Positions 36,209 to 45,246 of a DNA stretch of 64,000 nucleotides are shown here, in pieces. The notes below the pieces were generated by a model. It saw only the letters and a program-made list of their open reading frames with translations. It made no database searches and was not told the DNA's origin. This DNA comes from Acidobacteriota bacterium (GTDB lineage: Bacteria > Acidobacteriota > Terriglobia > Terriglobales > Acidobacteriaceae), in contig JABCZL010000012.1 of the NCBI GenBank assembly GCA_013289685.1, forward strand, positions 1 through 64,000, read 5' to 3'. Positions within the stretch are counted from its first letter, which is position 1. Each line of letters begins with the position of its first letter. The position numbers and the translations under genes were made by a program.

Positions 36209-37105
36209 ATGGCCAGCCCGCAAGCATCGTCCCAGGAAATCGCCCATAAAACCGCAGCCATCATTGCGCGGCCCGACCGTACCGAAGTCGCGCAGATTCT
36301 TCCCGGGCTTCTCACCTGGCTCGCTGAGCACTCCTACAAAGTGATCATCGATCAGGAAACCTCAACGTACATAACCGACCAGGAAATCGTGCCACGGCCG
36401 CAAATGTCGACGAGGTCACTCGATCTCGTCGTGGTCCTGGGCGGCGACGGAACCCTGTTGTCTGCTGCAAGAGTCACGGCTGCGGTCGATGTCCCTCTGC
36501 TCGGCGTCAACCTGGGATCTCTCGGATTCCTGACGGAAGTGCCGCTACAATCGCTCTATTCAATGCTCGAAGCCATCGCGGAGGGCCGCGCCTCGGTCGA
36601 CCATCGAACACTCATGCAGGTCCAATTGTTGCGCGCAGAGACGGTTCGCGGCAGCTATCTGGTTTTCAATGACGCGGTAGTAAACAAAACTGCTCTCGCC
36701 CGCCTCAACACCTACGATCTGTACATCGACAAGGCATTCGTCTCCAGTTACCGCGCCGACGGCATGATCGTAGCTACTCCGACGGGTTCGACTGCGTACT
36801 CTCTATCCGCGGGCGGGCCTGTGCTCATGCCCACAGTCAACGCCTTCGTGATCACGCCAGTCGCTCCGCATTCCCTGACGCATCGCGCGCTGGTGGTGCC
36901 GGATTCGGTCGAGATCGAAATCCTGATGCGCAGCGAAGAGGAAGTCGCCTACTTGAGCCTGGACGGACAACCCGGCCTCGACCTTCGCGATGGCGACCGC
37001 GTCCGCTGCCGCCGCTCCGAGCATCAGGTGAGCCTCTTCCGGACAGGGACAGATTTCTTCCACCTGCTCCGCACCAAACTGAAGTGGGGAGAGCGGCAGG
37101 ACTGA
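36209..37105 (+). CDS. nadK: NAD kinase
   Basis: 298 residues. GGDGTLL (GGDG at 78-81) and FNDAVVNK (Asn-Asp 154-155), with YRADGMIVATPTGSTAYSLS and the C-terminal SLDGQ, are the catalytic and NAD-binding motifs of the family. It phosphorylates NAD to NADP in the cytoplasm. ATG 36209 is chosen; the frame could begin at 36149 but the extra residues are not conserved-looking. Downstream of tlyA by 66 bases, probably one transcript; it converges on lysA 25 bases later. Confidence 0.95.
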   Translation: MASPQASSQEIAHKTAAIIARPDRTEVAQILPGLLTWLAEHSYKVIIDQETSTYITDQEIVPRPQMSTRSLDLVVVLGGDGTLLSAARVTAAVDVPLLGVNLGSLGFLTEVPLQSLYSMLEAIAEGRASVDHRTLMQVQLLRAETVRGSYLVFNDAVVNKTALARLNTYDLYIDKAFVSSYRADGMIVATPTGSTAYSLSAGGPVLMPTVNAFVITPVAPHSLTHRALVVPDSVEIEILMRSEEEVAYLSLDGQPGLDLRDGDRVRCRRSEHQVSLFRTGTDFFHLLRTKLKWGERQD

Positions 37106-37130
37106 GAGACAGAGGGAGGCGCAGAAGCGA

Positions 37131-38468
37131 TCAAGATTCAGCGCGCAGCAGGTCCGACACTTTCTCCCGCCGCCGAATCACCTTGGCCGTTCCGCCGCTG
37201 ACCAACACTTCCGCCGCGCGCGGCCGTGTATTGTAGTTCGACGCCAGCACCATCCCGTAGGCGCCAGCATCCAGAATGGCCAGCAGATCTCCTTCGCCAA
37301 CGACAGGCAACTCACGGTCGCGCGCGAAAAAATCTCCGGTCTCGCACACCGGACCGACAATATCCGTGACTTCGGACTTCGCCGTCGCACCCGCGCTTTG
37401 TTGGACCGGGCTCTGTTTGACAGGGATGATCTCGTGATACGCGCCGTAGAGCGCGGGCCGGATCAGGTCGTTCATCGCGGCATCGACTACCAGAAATCGC
37501 TTGCCATCATTTTGTTTGCGATAGAGCACGGACGTCACCAGAACGCCCGCCGGACCAATGATCGAGCGTCCGGGTTCGAGCAGCAGCCTTACGTCCAGGC
37601 CGCGCAGCGGTGCGGAGAGCGACCGCGCGTACGCCTCCACATCGGCAGAGAAAGCACTAGCTTTCTCGTACGCAATGCCCAGCCCGCCGCCCGCGTCAAT
37701 GTAATCGATGCGGTGGCCGTCGCCGCGTAGTTCGCGGACCAGGTCCGCCACGCGCGCCATCGCCTCCCCGAAAGGCGCGACATCCGTGATCTGCGAGCCG
37801 ATGTGAACGCTCACCCCGCGCACCTTGAGGTATCGCGCGCCTGACGCTTTTGCGTAGAGCGCCCGTGCATCGCGGATGGGCACTCCAAACTTGTGCTTGC
37901 GCAGGCCGGTAGAAATGTAAGGATGCGTCTCAGCGGCGACATCGGGATTCACGCGCAGCGCCACCGGCGCCGTCTTGCGCAGGCGTCCCGCGCACTCTGC
38001 CAACGCCCACAATTCCGACTCGCTCTCGACGTTGAAAAGCATGATTCCCGCCTTCAACGCCGCGGTCAATTCTTCCCGCGTCTTGCCCACGCCGGAGAAC
38101 ACGACTTTCTTCGCCGCTTTGCGATCGGCGGCGAGTACGCGTTCCAGTTCGCCTCCGGAGACCACGTCGAACCCGCAGCCCTTCCTCGCTAACATTCGCA
38201 GAATAGTCAGGTTCGAATTCGCTTTGACGGAATAACAGATGGTGTGCGGCACCTCGCGAAACGCAGCGTCAAATGCGTCATAGCGCTCGCGGATCATCGC
38301 CGCCGAGTAAACATACAACGGCGTGCCATGCTGCTCGGCCAAATCCAGCATGTCCACGTCTTCGCAGTACAGGACAGACGGCCCGTCCCGCCGCAGAAGG
38401 CCGCGCTTGGTCTCGCGATAGACGAATCCAGGGGGCCGCGCTGCCGGGCTCTGACTGCGCGCTGTCAT
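37131..38468 (-). CDS. lysA: Diaminopimelate decarboxylase
   Basis: 445 residues of the alanine-racemase-like fold III PLP enzymes. CYSVKANSN carries the PLP lysine (Lys82), with HIGSQI, DAGGGLGIAY, LEPGRSIIG and CETGDFFARDR for cofactor and substrate. It makes lysine from meso-diaminopimelate. The start ATG 38468 overlaps the stop of the PP2C phosphatase gene (ATGA), with AAGAAG upstream; the longer frame upstream lies within that gene and is rejected. No other lysine gene is near. Confidence 0.95.
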   Translation of the reverse strand: MTARSQSPAARPPGFVYRETKRGLLRRDGPSVLYCEDVDMLDLAEQHGTPLYVYSAAMIRERYDAFDAAFREVPHTICYSVKANSNLTILRMLARKGCGFDVVSGGELERVLAADRKAAKKVVFSGVGKTREELTAALKAGIMLFNVESESELWALAECAGRLRKTAPVALRVNPDVAAETHPYISTGLRKHKFGVPIRDARALYAKASGARYLKVRGVSVHIGSQITDVAPFGEAMARVADLVRELRGDGHRIDYIDAGGGLGIAYEKASAFSADVEAYARSLSAPLRGLDVRLLLEPGRSIIGPAGVLVTSVLYRKQNDGKRFLVVDAAMNDLIRPALYGAYHEIIPVKQSPVQQSAGATAKSEVTDIVGPVCETGDFFARDRELPVVGEGDLLAILDAGAYGMVLASNYNTRPRAAEVLVSGGTAKVIRRREKVSDLLRAES

Positions 38469-40237
38469 TTCTTCTTGGCAGGGCTGTGCGTGCTGCCGTG
38501 CACGCGGATGGCGACCACGGTCTGGTCGTCGAACGTTTCCACGCCCGCCGAATGTTCGGCGGCGGCCTTGAAAAGCGAATCGACGACGCACTTCGCCGAC
38601 TTCGCAGAGCACTCGGAAACAATTTTCTCGACGCGTCCTCGCCCGAAGAGTTCCCCCTGGCGGTTGCGGGCGTCGAGAATGCCGTCGCTGAAGAACACGA
38701 ACATGTCTCCGGGCTTCATGCGGAACTTGAATTCATCGTAGTCGGCTTCGTCGAACAGGCCGAGGGGCAGGCCCGTCGCCTCGATCACTTCATTCTGCCC
38801 ACCGTGCACAAAAATGGGCCGGGGAAGTCCGGAGTTCGCCACCGTCAGCGTGCGATGCTCATCGTCCCACACCGCGTAAATAATCGAAACGAACTGTGCT
38901 TCGATGCGGCGCTCCGCCAGTGACAGATTCACCGCCGAGAGCATTTCCGCCGACCCCGGTTCAATCGGCGCGTGCGACCGGATAATTCCGCTGACCAGCG
39001 CTGCATAAATGGCTGCCGGCGCGCCCTTTCCGCTGACATCGCCGATCACGATGCCCAGCCGCGACATTGAATAAGGGATGAAGTCATACAAGTCGCCGCC
39101 GATGGCCCGCGCGGGAACGAACTTCGCAGCGATGTCCAGGTGAGCCAGTTTCGGATACGTCTGCGGCAGCAGACGTCCCTGTAATTCCCGCGCCAGAGCC
39201 AGATCGCGCTCCAGTCGCCGCTCCTGCCGCTCGATCTCTTCGTACAGGCGCGCGTTCTCGACGGCAATCGCAATCTGCGCCGCCAGAGTCGTCATGGTGC
39301 GTTTGTGTTCTTCGGTAAAAAATCCCCGCCGCGTGTGTTCCATGTCGAGCACGCCAATTACTTTGTCCTTGTAGATCAGCGGAACCACCAACTCGGATCG
39401 CGTCTCCGGATTCGCCTCGACGTAGCGCGCATCTTTCGTGACATCGGGCACAAGAACAGCTTGCCTGCTCTCCGCCGCATAGCCGACCAACCCACGCCCC
39501 AGCGGGATCTCATGCTTCAGATGAATGTTCTCATTGAAGCGCAGGGAAAAACGGTGCTGCAGTTTCTCCCCAGCAGGATCAAGCAAAAGAATGCTGAACA
39601 TCTGGTAGTCAATCAACCGCCGCACCAGCTCGGCGATCCGGCCCAGCAACTCGTCCAGGTTCAGAATCGAAGTCAGTTCCCGCGCGATTTCGTTGAGCAG
39701 AAGCAGAATGCGCGCCTGCTTGGTCGTCCTCGTATAGAGCTGGGCATTTTCAATGCCCGCCGCCATGCGCGACGCCACCAGCGTCAGCACGCGGACATGC
39801 TCCTCATTAAAATAGCCTGGCTCACGGGCTTCGATGTCGATGACGCCGATGACGCGGTTCTTGGTCATCAGCGGGACCGCGAGTTCCGAGCGCACATTGG
39901 GAACCGCCTCGATGTAGCGCGGGTCCTGGGTGACGTCGTCAATCAGTACCGCCTGTCGCAATTGCGCCGCCTGCCCTGTAACGCCTTCACCCACTTTGAT
40001 CCGGCTGCGCTCCGCAAACTCCGGTGGATAGCCCACCTGAAAGCGGAAACGCAGTTCCTGAGTTTTATCGTTGAGCAGCAGAATCGCAAAAATCTCGTAA
40101 TCGATGACCTTGCGCACCACTTCGGCGACCCGGCGCACCGTTGTATCCAGGTCGAGCGATGTGGCCAGCACGTCCGCCACGTCGAGCAGCAGCGACTCGA
40201 CCGGCAAGCGATCCGGTTTGGAAACGACAGAACCCAT
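38465..40237 (-). CDS. Dual-GAF PP2C (SpoIIE/RsbU-type) phosphatase
   Basis: 590 residues. Two tandem GAF domains (about 15-165 and 185-345) share the repeated phrases VRKVIDYEIFAILLL / VRRLIDYQMFSILLL and VIGVIDIEAREPGYF / VIGVLDMEHTRRGFF. A short coiled-coil (RRLERDLALARELQGRLLPQ) leads to a SpoIIE-type PP2C domain with GGDLYDF, GDVSGKGAPAA and FSDGILDARN supplying metal-binding aspartates. Such proteins dephosphorylate anti-anti-sigma factors in response to bound small molecules. ATG 40237 begins the conserved part. No sigma, anti-sigma or STAS gene lies in the window. Confidence 0.93.
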   Translation of the reverse strand: MGSVVSKPDRLPVESLLLDVADVLATSLDLDTTVRRVAEVVRKVIDYEIFAILLLNDKTQELRFRFQVGYPPEFAERSRIKVGEGVTGQAAQLRQAVLIDDVTQDPRYIEAVPNVRSELAVPLMTKNRVIGVIDIEAREPGYFNEEHVRVLTLVASRMAAGIENAQLYTRTTKQARILLLLNEIARELTSILNLDELLGRIAELVRRLIDYQMFSILLLDPAGEKLQHRFSLRFNENIHLKHEIPLGRGLVGYAAESRQAVLVPDVTKDARYVEANPETRSELVVPLIYKDKVIGVLDMEHTRRGFFTEEHKRTMTTLAAQIAIAVENARLYEEIERQERRLERDLALARELQGRLLPQTYPKLAHLDIAAKFVPARAIGGDLYDFIPYSMSRLGIVIGDVSGKGAPAAIYAALVSGIIRSHAPIEPGSAEMLSAVNLSLAERRIEAQFVSIIYAVWDDEHRTLTVANSGLPRPIFVHGGQNEVIEATGLPLGLFDEADYDEFKFRMKPGDMFVFFSDGILDARNRQGELFGRGRVEKIVSECSAKSAKCVVDSLFKAAAEHSAGVETFDDQTVVAIRVHGSTHSPAKKK

Positions 40238-40348
40238 TGCTTTTGTATGATAGCAGCCGCGTTCCCCTCCCCTTATTGGGAAGGAACTTGACTCGCAAGG
40301 CGCCAACTCATCGTCCGCGTTCTACGCGCGTCGCACTATCCCCGGCCT

Positions 40349-40900
40349 CTACACTCTGGGCACAACGCAAATGTCAGCGAGATTGCGATATTTCTCCGCA
40401 TAGTCCAGCCCGTAGCCCACCACGAACTCATCGGGAATCTTGAATCCGACATAGTCGCCTTCGAGCGGAAGCTTGCGCCGTGACGGCTTGTCGAGCAGTG
40501 CCGCGACTTTCAGCGACCGGGGTTGACGCGCCAGCAGCATCTTTTTCAAATACGTCATCGTCAGGCCCGTGTCGAGGATGTCCTCCACAAGAATAATGTT
40601 CTTGTCCTTGATGGATTGATCCACGTCCTTCAGCAGCCGCACTTCGCCGGTGGAATCCCAGCCACTCTTCAATTCACTGGCCGGGCTGGGGCGATTCCCA
40701 TAACTCGAAACTCCAATGAAGTCGAAGGTAGAGTCGAGCTGCACCTGCCGTGTCAGATCGGCCAGAAAAATTGCCGCGCCTTTGAGCACACCTACAAAAA
40801 TAACGGACTGGCCCGCGAAGTCCTTCGTGATCTGCTCGCCCAACTCGACCACGCGCTTGGCGATATCCTGCCGCGAAATCAGCACCTTGAGTTCTGCCAT
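40349..40900 (-). CDS. hpt: Hypoxanthine phosphoribosyltransferase
   Basis: 183 residues, standard length. The PRPP motif VEDILDTGLT (105-114), GVLKGAAIFLADL and VVGYGLDYAEKYRNL are all intact. It salvages hypoxanthine and guanine to IMP and GMP. The gene is transcribed in the same direction as the phosphatase and lysA, but 110 bases separate it, so a separate promoter is possible. Functionally it complements the de novo gene purQ in the window. Confidence 0.96.
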   Translation of the reverse strand: MAELKVLISRQDIAKRVVELGEQITKDFAGQSVIFVGVLKGAAIFLADLTRQVQLDSTFDFIGVSSYGNRPSPASELKSGWDSTGEVRLLKDVDQSIKDKNIILVEDILDTGLTMTYLKKMLLARQPRSLKVAALLDKPSRRKLPLEGDYVGFKIPDEFVVGYGLDYAEKYRNLADICVVPRV

Positions 40901-41006
40901 GGCGTTTCATATTAAACTAGGTTGGCCGATTATTGGAAAAGCACTCAGGAGTCGACACTCATGCTTCGAAGGGTTCGGAAACAACCCGCATGGCTGAGTG
41001 GTGAAT

Positions 41007-41034
41007 AGCTAGAAGCTAGAAGCTAGGAGCTAAA
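41007..41034. repeat. 7-bp tandem repeat creating a ribosome-binding site
   Basis: AGCTAGA, AGCTAGA, AGCTAGG, AGCTAAA follow each other. The third copy ends in AGGAG (41025-41029), the only ribosome-binding-site-like sequence ahead of ATG 41042. Confidence 0.7.
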
Positions 41035-41041
41035 GCGCAGC

Positions 41042-41746
41042 ATGAATCTGAAAGGCATTAAACTCACGTGGCTCGGTCACTCGACCTTCCGCATCGAGAC
41101 TCCGGCCGGGAAGACGATCTTCATCGATCCCTGGATCATGGGTAATCCCATGTGCCCCGAAGCCGACAAGAAAGTGAAGAAGGCCGACATCCTGCTCTGC
41201 ACCCACGGTCACGGAGATCACATCGGCGACGCTGTCGAAGTCGTCAAACATCACAACCCGCTCGTCGTTGGGATCTACGAACTTTGTCTCTGGTTGGCGA
41301 AAAAGGGCGCCAAAAAGATTTCTCCCATGAACAAAGGCGGATCGCAAACCGTCGGCGACATCAAAGTGACCATGGTGCACGCCGATCATTCCTGCGGCAT
41401 CCAGGATGGCGACGAAATCATCTACGGTGGCGAAGCATGCGGCTACGTCATCGAGTTTGAGAATGGCGTGAAAATCTATCACGCGGGCGACACGAACGTA
41501 TTCGGCGACATGGCGATCATCCGTGAGCTTTACGCCCCCGAGATCGTCATGCTGCCCATGGGCGATCTTTTCACCATGGGACCGCGCGAAGCTGCATACG
41601 CAATCAATCTGCTGAAGCCGGAGACCGTAATCCCCATGCATTTCGGGACCTTCCCGGTGCTCACGGGAACTCCTGGGGCGTTGCAGAAACTGGTCCCAGG
41701 AGTTGAAGTACGCGAGATGAAGCCGGGCGTCACCATCGGCGGCTGA
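41042..41746 (+). CDS. UPF0173-type MBL-fold metal-dependent hydrolase
   Basis: 234 residues. WLGHSTFRIETPAGKTIFID opens the fold; THGHGDHIGD is the HxHxDH metal motif; HADHS, HAGDTNVFGDM and MHFGTFP give the other ligands. This is the conserved UPF0173 (YtkL-like) family, cytoplasmic, substrate unknown. A 7-bp tandem repeat immediately upstream supplies its ribosome-binding site. The O-methyltransferase gene follows after 37 bases in the same direction. Confidence 0.92.
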   Translation: MNLKGIKLTWLGHSTFRIETPAGKTIFIDPWIMGNPMCPEADKKVKKADILLCTHGHGDHIGDAVEVVKHHNPLVVGIYELCLWLAKKGAKKISPMNKGGSQTVGDIKVTMVHADHSCGIQDGDEIIYGGEACGYVIEFENGVKIYHAGDTNVFGDMAIIRELYAPEIVMLPMGDLFTMGPREAAYAINLLKPETVIPMHFGTFPVLTGTPGALQKLVPGVEVREMKPGVTIGG

Positions 41747-41783
41747 AAGCCAGTAAGACTATTACACTCGGAAAGGGAAGCGC

Positions 41784-42521
41784 GTGACTCAAGCCAAGGT
41801 TTCTCAAGCCAACGTTCCTCAAGCCAGCCTTACTCAAGCCAGCCTTACTCAAACTAAGAAGAAAGACTCCGCCGCCAGTTGGCGGCACTACAACTTCACC
41901 ACCGCCGGTCCAGTCGACGACTACCTCTATTCCATGCTGCCCAAGCGAGACGAAGTGCTGGCCGAGATGGAAGACTACGCGACCGAGCATAAAGTCCCCA
42001 TCGTGGGGCCGGCCGTGGCGCGCGTGCTGCAGCAACTGGCGATCATGATCAACGCCCGCACCGTATTCGAGCTGGGTTCAGCCATCGGTTATTCGACCAT
42101 CTGGTGGGCCCAGGCCGTGGGCGACAAGGGACGAGTGATCTACACCGACGGTGACCGGAAGAATACGGAGCGTGCCCGCGGATATTTCGCCCGCGCCGGA
42201 GTCTCGAACCGCATCACGCTGCACACCGGCGACGCGCTGGAATTCCTGTCCGAGCAGAAGCAGGAGTTCGACATCATCTTCAACGACGTCGACAAGGAAG
42301 ACTACCCGCGCGTGCTGCGCCTGGTCGCGCCGCGCTTGCGCAAAGGCGGACTGTTCATCACCGACAATGTGCTGTGGAGCGGACGAGTCGCCGAGAAGAA
42401 TCCCGCCGACGCAAGGACCAAGGCCATTCTCGAGTTCAACCGCAAACTCTACGACGCGAAAGAGTTCTACACGACCCTATTGCCCATCCGCGACGGCCTT
42501 GCGGTCGCATTGAAAAAATAG
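41784..42521 (+). CDS. SAM-dependent O-methyltransferase (family 3) with repeat-made N-terminus
   Basis: 245 residues. After a 30-residue Gln-rich leader, the body is a catechol O-methyltransferase-like fold: ARTVFELGSAIGYSTIWWA (SAM site), VIYTDGD, FDIIFNDVDKEDYP and GGLFITDNVLWSG (metal and catalytic residues). The substrate is unknown. The start is GTG 41784 after GAAAGGGAAG. The first codons are a 15-bp unit (CTCAAGCCAGCCTTA type) repeated four times, so the leader (QAxxT units) is probably recent and dispensable; the conserved protein starts near YNFTTAGPVDDY. Confidence 0.9.
   Translation: MTQAKVSQANVPQASLTQASLTQTKKKDSAASWRHYNFTTAGPVDDYLYSMLPKRDEVLAEMEDYATEHKVPIVGPAVARVLQQLAIMINARTVFELGSAIGYSTIWWAQAVGDKGRVIYTDGDRKNTERARGYFARAGVSNRITLHTGDALEFLSEQKQEFDIIFNDVDKEDYPRVLRLVAPRLRKGGLFITDNVLWSGRVAEKNPADARTKAILEFNRKLYDAKEFYTTLLPIRDGLAVALKK
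41788..41847 (+). repeat. Four 15-bp tandem repeats at a gene's 5' end
   Basis: Units at 41788, 41803, 41818 and 41833 all begin CTCAAGCCA; the last two are identical. A partial fifth follows. The unit length keeps the reading frame of the O-methyltransferase. Confidence 0.85.
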
Positions 42522-42526
42522 CACGG

Positions 42527-44560
42527 CTAGTTGGGCAGCAGTCCGTAAATGTCGACTTCCGTCCGCGTGCTCACGTAGACCTTGCCGTTGGCAATGGTCG
42601 GCGGCACAAACTTCACCGCATTCCCCGCCTGATCGCGATTGCTGGCGGCCTGCGCGCTGTTCCAATATTCCGTTGCGAGATTGGTCGCATCGTAGGCGTG
42701 AAGCACAGCAGGCCCCGAGCATGCCGCGGGCACGGGGGACGTATAACAATAGCCAGAGTTTGGGTTGCCCGAGTTAGGGCTGGCATAGCCGTAGAGGCCA
42801 GCGTCAATGCCCCACACAATCCCGTTCGACGTTCCCTGGGACGACACCGACGGCGTAACATCCGGGAAGCCAAAAGCCTGGCTCGACTGCGAAGTGGCGG
42901 TCGTGTTGAACTGCCCACCGGCGAACGAAAACTGCTTCGGGACATCGCCGGCCCCGGCAAAATACAGGTTGTTCTCCCAGAAGGCGGGTGTTCCCCAGAA
43001 TCCTGGGTCGTTGGTTGCCTGGAAATATTGCACGACCTGGTTCGACCCAGAGTTGTAAAAGCCCATTATGTCACGGTTAATCAAATAGACGACCCCGTCT
43101 TTTCCGAGTTGGATCAGCAGGTGCTTTGGCCCGGATGTTTGATCGGGGAGAAGCACCGGAGCACCCGAACCGAGATCGACGTCGCCGGCCTCGAGGTTGG
43201 CCTCGTCGTCAGGGCTAAACCACCCGTTCACCTGCATCGAGGTGGTCCCGGCCAGTGGACTAAGACTGAGAACGCTGTCGCCGTAATCATTCCGCATGGC
43301 CATGCCGGTGCCCTGGTCAAATATGCCATTCCCAGTAGCGACGTAAACATTGTTAGCACTGTCCACCGCGGGTGCGCCGCCAGCACCCCAAATTCCGCCA
43401 TCGGCGCCGCCATTCGGGCCGCTCACTCCGTTTGGGGTGGTGTTGAAAACGTGCGGCTTTTGTTGCAGGTTGGCAGCGTTATAGCCGAACAGCCAGCCAT
43501 GATAAGGAGTAGCGTCCTCGTGCGCGGCAAACGCCACATAGACGATTCCGTCGCTCGACAGCGCCAGCCCCGACCGCTGATGATGCAGCTGCGAGTTAAA
43601 CGTCAGCAGACCGCCAACCGATCCATCGCCGACCCCCGCGACCGAAGCCGCTATCGTGACCGGCCCGTTGTGTTTCTCGTTTCCTGTCGCCAGGTCCAAA
43701 GCATGCAGCCGGTGATAAAACGTCGCCACCGAACCGGAACAGTTTCCTGAACTTGTGGGATTGCTCTCGGAAGCGCTGACCACATAAATGGTATTCGTCG
43801 CCGGATCAATCACCGGCGTACCGGTCACGCCGACTTCCGGATAAACGTCCCCAAAACAAACCCCCACGTCATTCCATGTCACCGGCGTCTCGTTCGCGGT
43901 GCCGCCGTGCAGCGCTGGGTCGAGAAGTTTGGCCTGCCAATACGTGACACACGGACTGGCATCAGCATCAAAGGCGTAAAGGCTGTCGTGCTGCGTGGCT
44001 ACGAACACGACATTATGAGTGCCGCCACCGATGCTCAATCCCGGCACCCAGAGCGGCTGAGTGTAAACCGCGCCATCAACCGCGCAGGAGAAAAGCTTCC
44101 CAAAGGTGGCCGTGCCCACCGTCGACGAGGTCAGCGCATACTCCTGCGTGTTGGCTCCATCTCTCGACAAGTCGTTGTGGTAAGTGAACACGCCCGCCAG
44201 GTCCGTGACGGCCACGCTCGCCGACGCCGAAGATGTAGGCAAAGCAACGCTGGCCGCAGTGACGGTGTGAGTGCCGCCCGTTGCCGGTGGCGTATAGAGA
44301 CCGCTGGCGCTGATCGTCCCTACCGTCGCGCTGCCGCCTGCCACGGCATCCACGCTCCAAGTGACCGTCAGGTTGCTGACATTCCCAGTCACCGTCGCCG
44401 TGAATTGTTGCGTCTGGCTGGTCGCAACAACCGCGGCGAGCTTGGGAGAAACCACGACCGTGGCATTGGGCGGGACGACACCGCCACCGCCGCCGCATCC
44501 CGTCACCAGCAGTATCCCGGCGACAATCCACAAACCACCGAACTGCGCGCTTCGTGTCAT
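42527..44560 (-). CDS. Lipoprotein with Ig-like domain and PQQ-type beta-propeller
   Basis: 677 residues. A lipoprotein signal (LWIVAGILLVTGC then poly-Gly) is followed by a BIG2-type Ig domain (VVVSPKLAAVVATSQTQQFT; ATVGTISASGLYTPPATGG), then propeller blades with phrases typical of PQQ-like repeats (VFVATQHDSLYAFDAD; GTPVIDPATNTIYVVS; VYVATGNGIFD; VVYLINRDIMG). Many acidobacterial genes share this Ig-plus-propeller plan; no enzyme activity is known. ATG 44560 has CCAGGAG seven bases upstream. It is likely anchored to a membrane and exposed outside the cytoplasm. Confidence 0.85.
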   Translation of the reverse strand: MTRSAQFGGLWIVAGILLVTGCGGGGGVVPPNATVVVSPKLAAVVATSQTQQFTATVTGNVSNLTVTWSVDAVAGGSATVGTISASGLYTPPATGGTHTVTAASVALPTSSASASVAVTDLAGVFTYHNDLSRDGANTQEYALTSSTVGTATFGKLFSCAVDGAVYTQPLWVPGLSIGGGTHNVVFVATQHDSLYAFDADASPCVTYWQAKLLDPALHGGTANETPVTWNDVGVCFGDVYPEVGVTGTPVIDPATNTIYVVSASESNPTSSGNCSGSVATFYHRLHALDLATGNEKHNGPVTIAASVAGVGDGSVGGLLTFNSQLHHQRSGLALSSDGIVYVAFAAHEDATPYHGWLFGYNAANLQQKPHVFNTTPNGVSGPNGGADGGIWGAGGAPAVDSANNVYVATGNGIFDQGTGMAMRNDYGDSVLSLSPLAGTTSMQVNGWFSPDDEANLEAGDVDLGSGAPVLLPDQTSGPKHLLIQLGKDGVVYLINRDIMGFYNSGSNQVVQYFQATNDPGFWGTPAFWENNLYFAGAGDVPKQFSFAGGQFNTTATSQSSQAFGFPDVTPSVSSQGTSNGIVWGIDAGLYGYASPNSGNPNSGYCYTSPVPAACSGPAVLHAYDATNLATEYWNSAQAASNRDQAGNAVKFVPPTIANGKVYVSTRTEVDIYGLLPN

Positions 44561-44624
44561 GTCCGACTCCTGGCCAGGAGGAAATTCAGAACAGATACCG
44601 TCCTCGTTCCCACGCAATCGCGCA

Positions 44625-45209
44625 TTACTTCGCCGCTGCCTGCACCAATTCCACGTCGATGGTGATCGTGATCTCGTCTCCGATGCCGCCGGGCATCGTA
44701 ACGATACCAAAATCCTGCCGGTTGATTTTAGTCGTCGCCGACGCTCCCATACGCTGCCCGCTGCCCATCGGATCCTTGATCGGCGCCGTGGGTCCGTCCA
44801 CGTCGAGCACCACTTCTTTGGTCACGCCATGAATCGTCAGGTCGCCCGTGATCTTCAGTTTCCCAACCCCTGCAGCTTTCGCAGCCTTGGAATGAAACGT
44901 AATCGTCGGATATTTCTGCACATCGAAAAAGCGTGGGCTGCGCAAGTCGTTGTCGCGCATTTCCACCCGTGTGTCCACTGAATTTGCGTCGATCGTCACC
45001 TCTAGAGAATCCTTCGACGGATCTGCCGGATCATACTTCGCCGTGCCGCTCACTTTCGTGAACGCCCCCCGCACCGTGGATACGCCAAGATGCCGCACGG
45101 AAAATTGTGCGGCAGTGTGATTGGGATCGATCTGCCAGGTTCCAGCTTGTGCCGCGGCGGTGGCGGCCACCGCGAGTGCGGTCACGAGAGTCAGAACAAA
45201 ACGGGACAT
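44625..45209 (-). CDS. YceI-family periplasmic lipid-binding protein
   Basis: 194 residues with a signal peptide (LTLVTALAVAATAAAQA) and the YceI lipocalin-like barrel: WQIDPNHTAAQFSVRHLG, VRGAFTKVSGTAKYDP, RSPRFFDVQKYPTITF and LTIHGVTKEVVLDV. Family members bind polyisoprenoids in the periplasm. ATG 45209 has GAGAGGAG eight bases upstream. It follows bshB1 by 37 bases on the same strand, so it may be the last gene of the fluoride-riboswitch transcript; no terminator is evident between them. Confidence 0.93.
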   Translation of the reverse strand: MSRFVLTLVTALAVAATAAAQAGTWQIDPNHTAAQFSVRHLGVSTVRGAFTKVSGTAKYDPADPSKDSLEVTIDANSVDTRVEMRDNDLRSPRFFDVQKYPTITFHSKAAKAAGVGKLKITGDLTIHGVTKEVVLDVDGPTAPIKDPMGSGQRMGASATTKINRQDFGIVTMPGGIGDEITITIDVELVQAAAK

Positions 45210-45246
45210 ATTCAAGCTCCTCTCAGAGTAATTGGGTTCAGCAATC

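Noticed and set aside
42374-43750. A 458-codon plus-strand frame opposite the propeller lipoprotein
   Set aside because: It overlaps the O-methyltransferase end and has antisense composition.
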